A DNA stretch of 64,000 nt from VRUE01 sp963762205 (GTDB lineage Bacteria; Actinomycetota; Thermoleophilia; Solirubrobacterales; 70-9), in the NCBI GenBank assembly GCA_963762205.1, contig CAVXJZ010000002.1, positions 310,001 through 374,000 of the forward strand, in the 5' to 3' direction. Position 1 is the first letter of the stretch; every line of letters begins with the position of its first letter. Below are positions 51,148 to 59,930 of this stretch, piece after piece. Under the pieces are notes generated by a model that searched no databases, had not been told where the DNA came from, and saw only the letters and a program-made list of their open reading frames with translations. Both the position numbers and the translations under genes were made by a program.

Positions 51148-52318
51148 TCAATCAGACCATCGTCGTTCACGCTGCGAGAAGCGTACTGCGGCGTCGTCGC
51201 TGGAGCCCCGCACGACACCGTCTTCTTCCAGAACCCTCCTCAGTGCCTCCCCCCAGAGCTCGGGGGCGTTCCCCTGGAGGAAGGCTGCCACGGTTTCGAA
51301 GTGGCGCACGGCCTCCTCTCCATGATCCTCGAGCTTGATCCGCCAGTGGATCGACGTTCCGCCATCGTCGAGAGGGACGAACTCCATCGTCTCGAGCGAG
51401 CGGGGCATCAGCGGAGGTCCATTGGGCAGCGGCGTGAAGCGGCTGGTGAAGTAGCGGAACGGGCGCCAGTCGAGATACTCGCGCAGCGCGTCGCCGGCAT
51501 CGCCGTGAGCGCAGTGGCTTGCGGCGCCCACCCCCATACGCCCACCGTCGTTCGGCTGGTTGTCCACCTCGGTCTGGAAAGGCTGCCAGCGCAGGCGCTT
51601 GTCGGCGTCGACCCAGTATTGCCAGATGGCGGACGCCGGGAAGGGCAGCTGAATTTCGACCTCGAAATCGGCGTCGCTCGAACCGACGTACTCGCGCCGG
51701 GACTCGCGCATCCGCTCTAGAACGGGCTTCAGGTCGTAGACACCCCCGACCACCTCGCCGAAGGCGTCGTACGTCTCCCTGTGCAGGGGCAGCTCGAATG
51801 ACGAGCGGCAGGCGCCGTTGGCAGGCCTCGGTGAAGAGGGCATACGCCTCGGGCCCACCTTCCTCGCCGATGCTGTTCTTCAGGAGCCGGTGAGCGAGGA
51901 TGACATCGGGCCCTGCAAGGTCCTCGCGGCCGTCCTCGCTTTCGATCATGAAGCTCCCGAAGTGCGCGATGAACTTGAGGTCGAGAGAGGGGATCGCCGC
52001 GCAGGCGTCACAGCGACACGTCGTTCCGCGCTCCATGTCCCGTAGCCGGTTGGCGAAATCGAAGTAGCACGCCTCGACCAGCTCGACGAACCGCTCGCCG
52101 TTTTCAAAAGCCTCGTCCTCCGCGTAGCAGAACACCGCATCGCCCTCCAGCTTCACGAACCGCATCGGAGGCGCGAGCCGTTCGCGGATCAGCTTGGTCA
52201 GCTCGCCGATGATGGCGTGGGCGTGCTCTAGCTCGGTGCCCGTGAGGAACGCCGTGTATCCCGAGATGTCGGCCAAGAGCAGGTAGCCCTGCCGGGGGGT
52301 GGGGTCAGGGCTGCTCAT
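51148..52318 (-). pseudogene. DUF2652 (cyclase-like) protein fused to SRPBCC domain, frameshifted
   Basis: ATG at 52318 begins GYLLLADISGYTAFLTGTEL, the DUF2652 start, which resembles a class III cyclase, and continues through FVKLEGDAVFCYAEDEAFEN and CRCDACAAIPSLDLKFIAHF. Near 51826 the frame breaks and resumes as an SRPBCC (Bet v1-like) domain: FPASAIWQYWVDADKRLRWQ, GGTSIHWRIKLEDHGEEAVR. One base restores about 390 residues. A decayed copy of the SRPBCC part lies at 49527. Convergence of cyclase-like and lipid-binding domains suggests a sensor protein. Confidence 0.8.
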
Positions 52319-52440
52319 TTCGATGCCCCGCGGCTCAATGGTCCACTCCGTGGGAAGGCCAAGGTTTCGCTTGAACAATAGCCCGGCATCCATGGGGTGG
52401 TGGTGCCACATTCCGCACCCCGATGCGGCGCCCGGGACTT

Positions 52441-52496
52441 CTCTCCTCCTGTAGTAATCCCAGATAGCGCCCCTCCGCGCGAAGGGGCGCTATCTG
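52441..52496 (+). terminator. GTAGTAATCCCAG module, copy 2
   Basis: The linker CTCTCCTCCTGTAGTAATCC is followed by a perfect 14-8-14 hairpin (CAGATAGCGCCCCT to AGGGGCGCTATCTG). There is no T-run on the plus strand. It lies upstream of the DUF2652 gene on the opposite strand. Confidence 0.55.
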
Positions 52497-52517
52497 TTGT
52501 GGAGGCCATCTGGTGCC

Positions 52518-52535
52518 AAAGAGGGGTCGCCCCTC
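52518..52535 (-). terminator. Terminator of collagen-like gene C
   Basis: On the minus strand GAGGGG, CGA, CCCCTC is followed by TTT, 28 bp after the stop codon. Confidence 0.55.
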
Positions 52536-52563
52536 GACCTTCAAGGCAATCGACGATTAGGCC

Positions 52564-53262
52564 TCAGGATCCAGCGCGGAACGCGATTCCGTCGAGGCTG
52601 ACCGATGTGCCCACCGCTCCGACTCCACCGTCGACTTCGGCGCTGAAGCCGGATCCGAGGATCTCCGCGATCCCGATGCCTGACGCACATGCGCCGCCGG
52701 AACAGAAGACCGGCATGAACATCACCTTGCCGGTGGCGGGCCTGTAGCCGGGGGGCAACTGGAAGATGAGTTCGGTCCCGGCGGTCACCACGCCCTTCAG
52801 ATGGACGGACCCTTCGTGGTCCTTGTAGAAGGCGGCGCTCTCGAGGGGGCCTCCGGCGTTTTCCCATCCGTGCTGGAACCCCGGCTCGCCCGGCGCGCCC
52901 ACCTCGTGCCAACCCTCGGGTGGGACGATGCTGTTTGCCAACTGCGCGCTGGGCACGGTGCCGAGCGTCGCCTCGTTGACCTTGTCGCCGGTGACGGCGT
53001 TGTCCCTCAGCCGGTTGGTGGGGACCGCGTTCTTGGCCAGCTTGCCGGCCTTGACCGCTTCCTTGTCGAGTTTGCCCACCCTGACCGCGTTGCGGCCGAT
53101 GTCTCCGGTCTTCACCGCGTTCTTCTTGATCTGCGCAGAGCCGACGCTGTTCTTCGGCAGTTGCTTCGCCGCGTAGGCGCTACCGCCGATCGCGGCAAAG
53201 AGAGCGACATAGGCGACGACCGTTGCGTGCCTGGGCCGGCGGATCTTCGTCTGCCTTGCCAT
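52564..53262 (-). CDS. Secreted collagen-like repeat protein (paralog C)
   Basis: 232 residues from the ATG at 53262, with CAGGGGGTC upstream as in the paralogs. A signal/anchor helix (ATVVAYVALFAAIGGSAYAA) is followed by the same KNSVGSAQIKKNAVKTGDIG repeat, extended to about eight degenerate units (GRNAVRVGKLDKEAVKAGKL and so on). There is no true GXY tract; a unique C-terminal domain has FQLPPGYRPATGKVMFMPVF and two Cys. It is more diverged than A and B. It should be surface-exposed; function unknown. Confidence 0.85.
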   Translation of the reverse strand: MARQTKIRRPRHATVVAYVALFAAIGGSAYAAKQLPKNSVGSAQIKKNAVKTGDIGRNAVRVGKLDKEAVKAGKLAKNAVPTNRLRDNAVTGDKVNEATLGTVPSAQLANSIVPPEGWHEVGAPGEPGFQHGWENAGGPLESAAFYKDHEGSVHLKGVVTAGTELIFQLPPGYRPATGKVMFMPVFCSGGACASGIGIAEILGSGFSAEVDGGVGAVGTSVSLDGIAFRAGS

Positions 53263-53330
53263 CTTGAGACCCCCTGATGAGTTCGTGGCTTGCGGCCTCG
53301 CAACCGTCAAGGCCCAAGGCCCTCGTCGCG

Positions 53331-53359
53331 ACCGTAGCTGCCGCGCGGAGCACCGTCAA
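53331..53359 (-). promoter_or_regulatory. Sigma70-like promoter of collagen-like gene C
   Basis: TTGACG (53354-53359), a 17-bp spacer ending GC, TACGGT (53331-53336), read on the minus strand. It lies within the 99-bp gap after ogt. Confidence 0.6.
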
Positions 53360-53361
53360 GG

Positions 53362-53874
53362 TCAGAGCAGCGCCAGCTGACTGCTCTCGAGGGCGAGCAG
53401 GGCGCGCTTGCGCTCGAGGCCGCCGCCGTAGCCGACCAGGGAGCCGTCGGCGCCGACGACCCGGTGACAGGGGATGACGATCGGCACCGGGGTGCGCCCG
53501 ACCTCGGCTCCGACCGCCCGCGGCCGCTCGTGCGTCTCCACCCCGGCGGGGAACGAGGTCGGGTCGATCTCCTCCGCGAGCTCGCCGTAGGTGATCGTCG
53601 CCCCGTAGGGGATCTCGCGCAGTCGCCGCCAGACCTGCATCTGCAGCGCCGTGCCGGCGAGCTCGACGTCGAGGTCGAAGGCGCGGCGCTCTCCGGCGAA
53701 GTACTGGTCGAGCTGCTCGGCGACGGCCGGGACCACCCTCTGCTGGGAGCGGGGCCCGGCATCGGCGCCCGGGTCGGGAAATCTGAGCCTGCGCAGGGCG
53801 CCGTCGGGGCCGACCTCGATCGTCAGCCGGCCGATCGGGCTCTCATATGCCGTCCGCAATCCGCCCACGGTCAT
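53362..53874 (-). CDS. ogt: Methylated-DNA--protein-cysteine methyltransferase
   Basis: 170 residues from the ATG at 53874. The active site PIVIPCHRVVGADGSLVGYG has the acceptor Cys (about 137). The recognition helix region is GTALQMQVWRRLREIPYGAT. N-terminal part: TAYESPIGRLTIEVGPDGAL. It transfers a methyl group from O6-methylguanine to itself. No Ada-type N-terminal zinc domain is present. It is in the island but is a common single gene in Actinobacteria. Confidence 0.95.
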   Translation of the reverse strand: MTVGGLRTAYESPIGRLTIEVGPDGALRRLRFPDPGADAGPRSQQRVVPAVAEQLDQYFAGERRAFDLDVELAGTALQMQVWRRLREIPYGATITYGELAEEIDPTSFPAGVETHERPRAVGAEVGRTPVPIVIPCHRVVGADGSLVGYGGGLERKRALLALESSQLALL

Positions 53875-54171
53875 TGAACGTTCGCCGACCGCCCGGACGT
53901 GAGTCCGCCTGCTTAACGCGCGGCGTTTGGAGGGGCCGGCCCCGGGTATCGGCCAGGTGAGACACCGAACACGCTCCCCAGCGTGAACGGCCTGCTCTCT
54001 CCCTGTGCACCCCCAGGACACGCCCCGTCCCCCCAGGCGGGGCGTGTCCGACGGGGGAGGTCGTTTCCCCGAGGCCTCGGAGGCGGGCGCGCCGGAAGGG
54101 TCGATCGAGGCATGAGGACACCCGAGGGCAGATCTCGATTGACCCATAGGGCGGCGGGTAGAGTGGCCGAA

Positions 54172-55086
54172 ATGGAGGGGGCGCCCAGCAGAGAGTCGCG
54201 GCGGCGGGCGGGGGTCACAGGAGGCAGCGGATACCTCGGCGGGCGGATCGCGGCCCGCCTCCTGGCCGATGGCTGGGAGGTGGTCAGCCTCGGGCGCCGG
54301 CCCTCGGGACTGGCCGGAGTCGGGCACGCGCCCTTCCAGCTCGGCGAGGCGCCCGCGCCCGAGTCCCTGGCCGGCCTCGACGCCCTCGTCCACTGCGCCT
54401 GGGACTTCGGCCGGCGGACCTGGGAGGAGATCGACGCCGTCAACGTGGGGGGCAGCCGGCTGCTCTTCGAGGCCGCGGCCGAGGCCGGCGTCGGGCGGGT
54501 CGTGCACATCTCGACCGTGAGCGCCTCGGGCGCACCCCGCTCGATGTACGGGAGGGCCAAGCTCCTCACCGAGGCGGCCGCCCAGGAGCGGGGCGGCACG
54601 GTCGTCAGGCCCGGGCTCCTCTACGGCGGCGAGCCGGGCGGGATGGTCGGCATGCTGACCGCCCTCGTCCGCGGCCTGCCGATCGTGCCGGTGCTGGTCG
54701 GCGCCGACCGGCCGCTCTACCTGGCCCACGAGGACGACGTCACGGGCCTGATCGCGATGCTCGCCGACGGGTCCGAGGAGAGCTCGGAGACCCCCCTGGT
54801 CGCCGCCTCGCGGGACCCCCACACGTTGCGGCAGGTGCTGGGGGCGATCGCCGAATCGGAGGGCCGGCGGCGGCTCTTCGTGCGGGTCCCGTGGCAGGCG
54901 GCCTACCTGCCGCTTCGCGCCGCCGAGCTTGTCCGCCTGCCGCTTCCGATGCGCTCCGACAGCGCCCTCAGCATCGCCACGCTCGACCCCGATCCGTTCG
55001 CCTGGGGCGCCCACCCCCACCGGGCGCCGTTCAGGCCGTTCGAGGCGGCCGCCCTGCGCCCGGATCGAGGGGCCGGGCCGTCGTGA
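54172..55086 (+). CDS. NAD-dependent epimerase/dehydratase (extended SDR)
   Basis: 304 residues from the ATG at 54172. GVTGGSGYLGGRIAARLLAD is the GxxGxxG cofactor site; HCAWDF, STVSASGAPRSMYGRAK (Ser, Tyr, Lys) and GTVVRPGLLYGG follow. TAGAGT lies 7 nt before the ATG, so it is probably leaderless. It is coupled to the following GMC gene (GTGA overlap), suggesting that the two act on one sugar or alcohol substrate. Confidence 0.92.
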   Translation: MEGAPSRESRRRAGVTGGSGYLGGRIAARLLADGWEVVSLGRRPSGLAGVGHAPFQLGEAPAPESLAGLDALVHCAWDFGRRTWEEIDAVNVGGSRLLFEAAAEAGVGRVVHISTVSASGAPRSMYGRAKLLTEAAAQERGGTVVRPGLLYGGEPGGMVGMLTALVRGLPIVPVLVGADRPLYLAHEDDVTGLIAMLADGSEESSETPLVAASRDPHTLRQVLGAIAESEGRRRLFVRVPWQAAYLPLRAAELVRLPLPMRSDSALSIATLDPDPFAWGAHPHRAPFRPFEAAALRPDRGAGPS

Positions 55087-56669
55087 AGGCGGTGATCGGC
55101 TCGGGCCCGGCGGGCGTCGCCTGCGCCCGCCGGCTGGCCGACGACGGCGAGGAGGTGACGATCCTCGACGTCGGCCGCGAGCCGGACGAGGACAAGGCCG
55201 CCAGGTACGCGCCGCTCTCCGCCGAGCCGCCGGAGCGTTGGGACGACGGCCTGGTCGAGGAGCTGCGCGCCGAGTTCGCCGTCAGCCGCGACGAGCTGCC
55301 CCTCAAACCGGTTCTCGGCTCGCTGCACCCCTACGCACCGGACGACCCCAGCGCCCCGGCCCCGGGCAGCGGGGTCGGCATCACCCCCTCGCACGGGCGC
55401 GGCGGCCTGAGCGCGGTCTGGGGGGCCGCCGTCCTTCCCTACCGGGCGTCGGACCTCGCCGGCTGGCCGATCGCCCTCGACGCCCTCGCGCCCTTCTACT
55501 CCTCGGTGATGAAGCTGATGCCCCTCGCCGCCAGGCGCGACCGGCTCGAGCGGGAATTCCCGCTCTACCTCGACCGGGCCCCCGCCGACGTCGAGCCGAC
55601 GCCGCAGATCCGGGCCTTCCTCGACGACCTCGACGGCGGCGCCGAGCGGCTCGGCCGCCAGGGCATCCTCGCCGGCCGCGCGCGGCTCGCCGTCCGGCCC
55701 GAGGACGGCGCCGGGGGCCGCGGCTGCCTGCGCACCGGGCTCTGCCTGCACGGCTGCCCGCTGGGCGCGATCTGGTCGGCCGAGCGGGAGCTCGCCGAGC
55801 TCGCCTCGCGCCCCAACGTCCGCTACGTCCCGCAGCGACGGGTCGAGCGCTTCGAGGAGGGGCCCGGGGCGGTGACGATCACGGCTTCGACGCCGTCCGG
55901 CGAGGAGGACGAGTTGCGGGCCGAGCGGCTCTTCGTCGCCGCCGGCGTCCTGCCGACGACCCGGCTCGTGCTGCGCTCGCTCGACGCCGCCGGCCAGCCG
56001 GTCGAGCTCTGCGACTCCCAGTACTACACCTTCCCGCTGCTGCGGGCCCGCGGCGCCGACGTCGGCGTCGACCGGCTCGGCAACACGCTGGCCCAGGCCT
56101 TCCTCGAGCTCAACGACGGGCTGGACCCCGGCCGCGCCGCGCACCTGCAGGTCTACGGCTACAGCGACCTGATGCTGCGCGAGGCCGCGGCGACGCTTCA
56201 CCTGCCGCCGGCGACGGTCGAGCGGCTCGCGCGGCCGCTGCTCTCGCGGCTGCTCTTCTGCCAGGGCTACCTCCACTCCGACCGCTCGCGCAGGATCCGC
56301 GCCGAGCTCGCCGGGGCGGAGCCGGGGCAGCCGCTGCACCTCGCCCCGCTCGGCTCCGAGCAGGCGGTGCGGCGCGACGTCGACGCCGTGCTGGCCCGGC
56401 TCAGGCGCGCGGCCGGGCCACTGCGCGCGGTCCCGCTTTCGCCGCTGCTGCGGGTCTGGGAGCCGGGGCGTGGCATCCATGTGGGAGGCAGCTTTCCGAT
56501 GGACGAGCGGCCCTCCGGCCTGCGGGCCGACCTGCTCGGCAGGCCCGCCGGCCTGCGGCGGGTCCACCTCGTCGACTCGAGCGTCTTCCCCTCGGTGCCG
56601 CCGACGACGATCACCTTCACGGCGATGGCCAACGCCCAGCGGATCGCCGCCGGGCACGCCGAGGACTAG
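55083..56669 (+). CDS. GMC-type FAD-dependent oxidoreductase
   Basis: 528 residues starting at GTG 55083. The N-terminal FAD site is KAVIGSGPAGVACARRLADD. A Cys-rich segment (RGCLRTGLCLHGCPLGAIWS, about 217-236) lies before RLFVAAGVLPTTRLVLRSLD. The GMC C-terminal block is VDSSVFPSVPPTTITFTAMA NAQRI with the conserved substrate-site residues. It would oxidise an alcohol or sugar, passing electrons to an unknown acceptor. It overlaps the epimerase gene by four bases; the operon ends in the terminator-like module at 56720. Confidence 0.9.
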   Translation: MKAVIGSGPAGVACARRLADDGEEVTILDVGREPDEDKAARYAPLSAEPPERWDDGLVEELRAEFAVSRDELPLKPVLGSLHPYAPDDPSAPAPGSGVGITPSHGRGGLSAVWGAAVLPYRASDLAGWPIALDALAPFYSSVMKLMPLAARRDRLEREFPLYLDRAPADVEPTPQIRAFLDDLDGGAERLGRQGILAGRARLAVRPEDGAGGRGCLRTGLCLHGCPLGAIWSAERELAELASRPNVRYVPQRRVERFEEGPGAVTITASTPSGEEDELRAERLFVAAGVLPTTRLVLRSLDAAGQPVELCDSQYYTFPLLRARGADVGVDRLGNTLAQAFLELNDGLDPGRAAHLQVYGYSDLMLREAAATLHLPPATVERLARPLLSRLLFCQGYLHSDRSRRIRAELAGAEPGQPLHLAPLGSEQAVRRDVDAVLARLRRAAGPLRAVPLSPLLRVWEPGRGIHVGGSFPMDERPSGLRADLLGRPAGLRRVHLVDSSVFPSVPPTTITFTAMANAQRIAAGHAED

Positions 56670-56719
56670 CCCCGGCGTATCCGAGCAGCGGTCCGCCTGC
56701 CTGCCGGATCCGCTTGCTC

Positions 56720-56785
56720 GAGATACGTGTCTCTTCTCCCTGTAGTAACCCCAGTGGCAGCCCGACTCGAGGGCCGGGCTTCCTG
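56720..56785 (+). terminator. GTAGTAACCCCAG module, copy 3
   Basis: A small hairpin (GAGAT, ACGT, GTCTC), a linker TTCTCCCTGTAGTAACC and a longer bulged hairpin (CAGTGGCAGCCCG with CGGGCTTCCTG). It lies 50 bp after the GMC stop codon and may end that operon. Confidence 0.55.
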
Positions 56786-56839
56786 CTCGTCACTGAAGAG
56801 ACGGCGGAAGGCTAGCCGATTGAGCGCATTGGTGCAAGC

Positions 56840-58873
56840 TCAGTTGAGAGCGGGCTCGCCGGAGCGCAGCGCGGCCAGGACCTTCTCCGCCACAGCCTCC
56901 CCGGTGAGGCCGACCTCCTCGCGCAGCAGCGCCGGCTTGCCGTGCGTCACGTAGCGATCGGGCAGGCCGATCCGCAGGACCGCGGCGCGCTCGCCCTGGC
57001 GCCCGGCGAAGGCGTCCTCGAGGTGTTCGAGCACAGCCGACCCGAAGCCCCCCGGCAGCACGTTCTCCTCGACCGTCACCAGCAGGTCGTGGCCGATCGC
57101 CAGCCGCTCGAGCAGCTCGCTGTCCAGGGGCTTTGCGAAGCGGGCGTCGGCGACGGTCGGCCGCAGGTCGTGGGCGGCGAGCTGATCGGCAGCCTGCTTG
57201 GCGACCGAGACGCCGTGGCCGAAGCCGAGCAGGGCGACCCGCTCGCCGCTCTCGAGCAGCTCGCCGGTGCCGATCGGGATCTCCTCGGCCTCGGCCGGGA
57301 GCTCGACGCCCTCGGCGGCGCCGCGCGGGTAGCGCAGGGCCGCCGGCCCGTCGTGTGAGATCGCGGTGCGCAGCATGTGGACGAGCATCGCCTCGTCGCG
57401 GGGCGCCATCAGGACGACGTTGGGGATCGGCCGGAAGTAGGAGACGTCGAAGGCGCCGTGGTGCGTCGGCCCGTCGTCGCCGACCAGCCCGGCGCGGTCC
57501 ATCGCGAAGGTGACGTCCAGCTCCTGCAGGCAGACGTCGTGGATGATCTGGTCGTAGGCGCGCTGCAGGAAGGTGGAGTAGATCCCGCAGACCGGCTTGG
57601 CCCCCTGGATCGCGAGGCCGGAGGCAAGCAGGACCGCGTTCTGCTCGGCGATGCCGACGTCGTAGTAGCGCTCGGGCACGGCGTCGGCCAGCTTCTGCAG
57701 GCCGGTCCCCCCCGCCATCGCCGCCGTGATCCCGACCACGCGGCTGTCGCGCTTCGCTTCGGCAACCATCGCCTCGCCGAAGACCTGCGTGTACTGGGGC
57801 GGAGCGCTCGCCGGCGACGGCTTCTCCAGTCGCTCGGGGGCGATCGACTCGGGCGAGTCGGACTCGCGGACCTCGACCAGCCCGGCCGGCTTGCGGTCGA
57901 CGATCGAGCCGGGCTTGGCCGCGTGCCATTTCTCCATCGACTCGAGGCCGCCCTCCTCGGCCGGCGCGAAGCCCTTGCCCTTGACCGTGTGGATGTGGAC
58001 GACGACCGGCCGGTCGGCTTCGAAGGCCTCCTCCAGGGCCTCGCGCAGGGCGTGGACGTCGTGGCCGTCGATCACCCCCAGGTAGGCGAGGTCGAGCTCC
58101 TCGAAGAAGAGCCCCGGCGCCCAGTAGGCCTTGATCGCCGCCTTGATCTCCGGCCCGAGGCGCTCGATCCGCTTTCCGAGGCCGAGCGGCAGCTTGGTGA
58201 GGCGGTCCTCGACCCCCTCGCGAGCGTGGTAGAGGCGGGGGTTGAGGCGGACGCGGTTGAAGTAGCGCGAGAGCGCCCCGACGTTGGGTGAGATCGACAT
58301 CCCGTTGTCGTTGAGGACGATCACGATCGGCGTCTGCAGGCCGCCGACGGCGTGCAGCGCCTCGTAGGCGACGCCGCCGGTGAGCGCCCCGTCGCCGATC
58401 ACGGCCGCGACCCGGCCGTCCTCGCCGATCCCCTTGCGCATCGCCTCCTTGAGGCCGACCGCGTAGCCGATCGAGGTCGAGGCGTGGCCGGCGCCCATGA
58501 TGTCGTGCTCGGACTCGAAGACCGAGCAGAACGGGGCGAGCCCCTGGTACTTGCGGATCGTCGGCAGGTCCCCGCGCCGACCGGTGAGGATCTTGTGCGG
58601 GTAGGCCTGGTGGCCGACGTCCCAGAGCACCTTGTCGCGGGGCGATTCGAGCATGCTGTGCAGGGCGACGGCGAGCTCGCAGGTCCCGAGGTTGGCGCCG
58701 AAGTGGCCGCCGATCTCACCGATCGTGTCGATGATGTAGCCGCGCATCTCCTCGGCGACCTGCTGCAGCTGCGCGTCGTCGAGCCCGTTCAGGTCGGCGG
58801 GGCCGTCGATCTGCCCCAGCAGCGGCTCGACGGCGGGCTCGCGGCCCCTGTCGCTGTCTCGGATCTCGCTCAT
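56840..58873 (-). CDS. dxs: 1-deoxy-D-xylulose-5-phosphate synthase
   Basis: 677 residues. The ThDP site has VIGDGALTGGVAYEALHAVG (GDG, about 155) and the ND-N of VIVLNDNGMSISPN. Other family blocks are WDVGHQAYPHKILTGRRGD, GHASTSIGYAVGLKEA, VVHIHTVKGKGFAPAE and the pyrimidine domain FAMDRAGLVGDDGPTHHGAF. It makes DXP from pyruvate and glyceraldehyde-3-phosphate, the first step of the MEP pathway. The ATG overlaps the ispA stop (ATGA). Confidence 0.98.
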   Translation of the reverse strand: MSEIRDSDRGREPAVEPLLGQIDGPADLNGLDDAQLQQVAEEMRGYIIDTIGEIGGHFGANLGTCELAVALHSMLESPRDKVLWDVGHQAYPHKILTGRRGDLPTIRKYQGLAPFCSVFESEHDIMGAGHASTSIGYAVGLKEAMRKGIGEDGRVAAVIGDGALTGGVAYEALHAVGGLQTPIVIVLNDNGMSISPNVGALSRYFNRVRLNPRLYHAREGVEDRLTKLPLGLGKRIERLGPEIKAAIKAYWAPGLFFEELDLAYLGVIDGHDVHALREALEEAFEADRPVVVHIHTVKGKGFAPAEEGGLESMEKWHAAKPGSIVDRKPAGLVEVRESDSPESIAPERLEKPSPASAPPQYTQVFGEAMVAEAKRDSRVVGITAAMAGGTGLQKLADAVPERYYDVGIAEQNAVLLASGLAIQGAKPVCGIYSTFLQRAYDQIIHDVCLQELDVTFAMDRAGLVGDDGPTHHGAFDVSYFRPIPNVVLMAPRDEAMLVHMLRTAISHDGPAALRYPRGAAEGVELPAEAEEIPIGTGELLESGERVALLGFGHGVSVAKQAADQLAAHDLRPTVADARFAKPLDSELLERLAIGHDLLVTVEENVLPGGFGSAVLEHLEDAFAGRQGERAAVLRIGLPDRYVTHGKPALLREEVGLTGEAVAEKVLAALRSGEPALN

Positions 58874-59730
58874 TCGTCCCTCGTGAGGATGTAGTCGGCC
58901 ACCTGCATCAGGTCGTCGATCTCGCCGCTCGCCTCTGCCAACGCCGCGGTCGCGTTCGCGTGCGACTCGGCAGCGAGCTCGCGCGCGCGCTCGAGGCCGA
59001 AGAGACTGACGTAGGTGAGTTTTCCGTGTCGCTCGTCGCTTCCATGGGGCTTGCCCAGCCGCTCGTCGCTTCCGGTGACGTCGAGGATGTCGTCGACGAT
59101 TTGGAACAGGACGCCGAGCTCGCCGGCGAACCGGCGATACGGAATTGTCTCAGGTTCGGAGAGTCCTTCGAGCGTGACCACGATGCCGACGCTCGCCGCG
59201 ATCAGGCGCCCCGTCTTCAGCGCGTGCAGGGCCCTGAGGCCCTCCGCGTCGTCCGCCTCGCCGGCGACGTCGACGTACTGGCCGCCGACCATCCCGTCGA
59301 CGCCGGTCGCCGCGCTCAGCTCGGCGAGCGCGGCCAGCACGCGCCCCGGCTCCCCCGGCTGCTCGCTGATGATCCGCATCGCTTCGGCGAAGAGCCCGTC
59401 GCCGGCGAGGATCGCGACGTCCTCGCCGAACCTGACGTGCGAGGTCGGCTGCCCGCGCCGCAGCGCGTCGTCGTCCATCGCCGGAAGGTCGTCGTGGATC
59501 AGCGAGTAGGTGTGGATCAACTCGATCGCGCAGGCCGCGGGCAGGAAGCGCTCCGGGTCGGCGCCCAGTGCGCGCGCCGTGGCCAGGGCGAGGACGGGGC
59601 GAACCCGCTTGCCGCCCGCGAGCAACGAGTAGCGCATCGCCTCATCGATCCCGGCGGTCGCCGGCGCCTTCGAGAAGCGCAGCTCGCCCAGCCAGGCGTC
59701 GACCAGCGTGCGCAGGTCCTCCGGGTACAT
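58870..59730 (-). CDS. ispA: Polyprenyl (farnesyl/geranylgeranyl) diphosphate synthase
   Basis: 286 residues. The first aspartate-rich motif is SLIHDDLPAMDDDALRRG (DDxxxxD, about 77-94), the second FQIVDDILDVTGSDERLG (DDxxD, about 220-237). LAGGKRVRPVLALATARAL is the IPP-binding segment. Product length cannot be fixed; the DDx4D insertion is the type II/bacterial FPP pattern. Coupled to dxs by a 4-bp overlap. Confidence 0.95.
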   Translation of the reverse strand: MYPEDLRTLVDAWLGELRFSKAPATAGIDEAMRYSLLAGGKRVRPVLALATARALGADPERFLPAACAIELIHTYSLIHDDLPAMDDDALRRGQPTSHVRFGEDVAILAGDGLFAEAMRIISEQPGEPGRVLAALAELSAATGVDGMVGGQYVDVAGEADDAEGLRALHALKTGRLIAASVGIVVTLEGLSEPETIPYRRFAGELGVLFQIVDDILDVTGSDERLGKPHGSDERHGKLTYVSLFGLERARELAAESHANATAALAEASGEIDDLMQVADYILTRDE

Positions 59731-59746
59731 CAGCGCCCTCCGGCGC

Positions 59747-59929
59747 TCACCGCGGGCCGGAGCCCTCGGCTTCGGCCCCGATCCGGCGGTTGGCCTCCTC
59801 GACCGCCTCGGCGGAGAGCTCCGCCGCCTCGCGGGCGAGCTCCGCGGCGCGCTCGTCGTCGGCCTGCTCGCCGCCGAGCTCGGAGGCGATCGCCTGCAGC
59901 CGCTCGGAGATCTCGGCCAGCCTGCTCAT
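59747..59929 (-). CDS. XseB-like exonuclease VII small-subunit protein (orphan)
   Basis: 60 residues, helical (RLAEISERLQAIASELGGEQ, AREAAELSAEAVEEANRRIG). The size and position just before ispA match xseB, but conservation is weak and xseA is not nearby. The ATG at 59929 is one base after the nusB stop, so it belongs to this operon. It might instead be an unrelated small coiled coil. Confidence 0.6.
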   Translation of the reverse strand: MSRLAEISERLQAIASELGGEQADDERAAELAREAAELSAEAVEEANRRIGAEAEGSGPR

Positions 59930-59930
59930 C

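Noticed and set aside
53880..53890. GAACGTTC near the ogt start as a LexA box
   Set aside because: The two halves are fused; the LexA site needs four bases between GAAC and GTTC.
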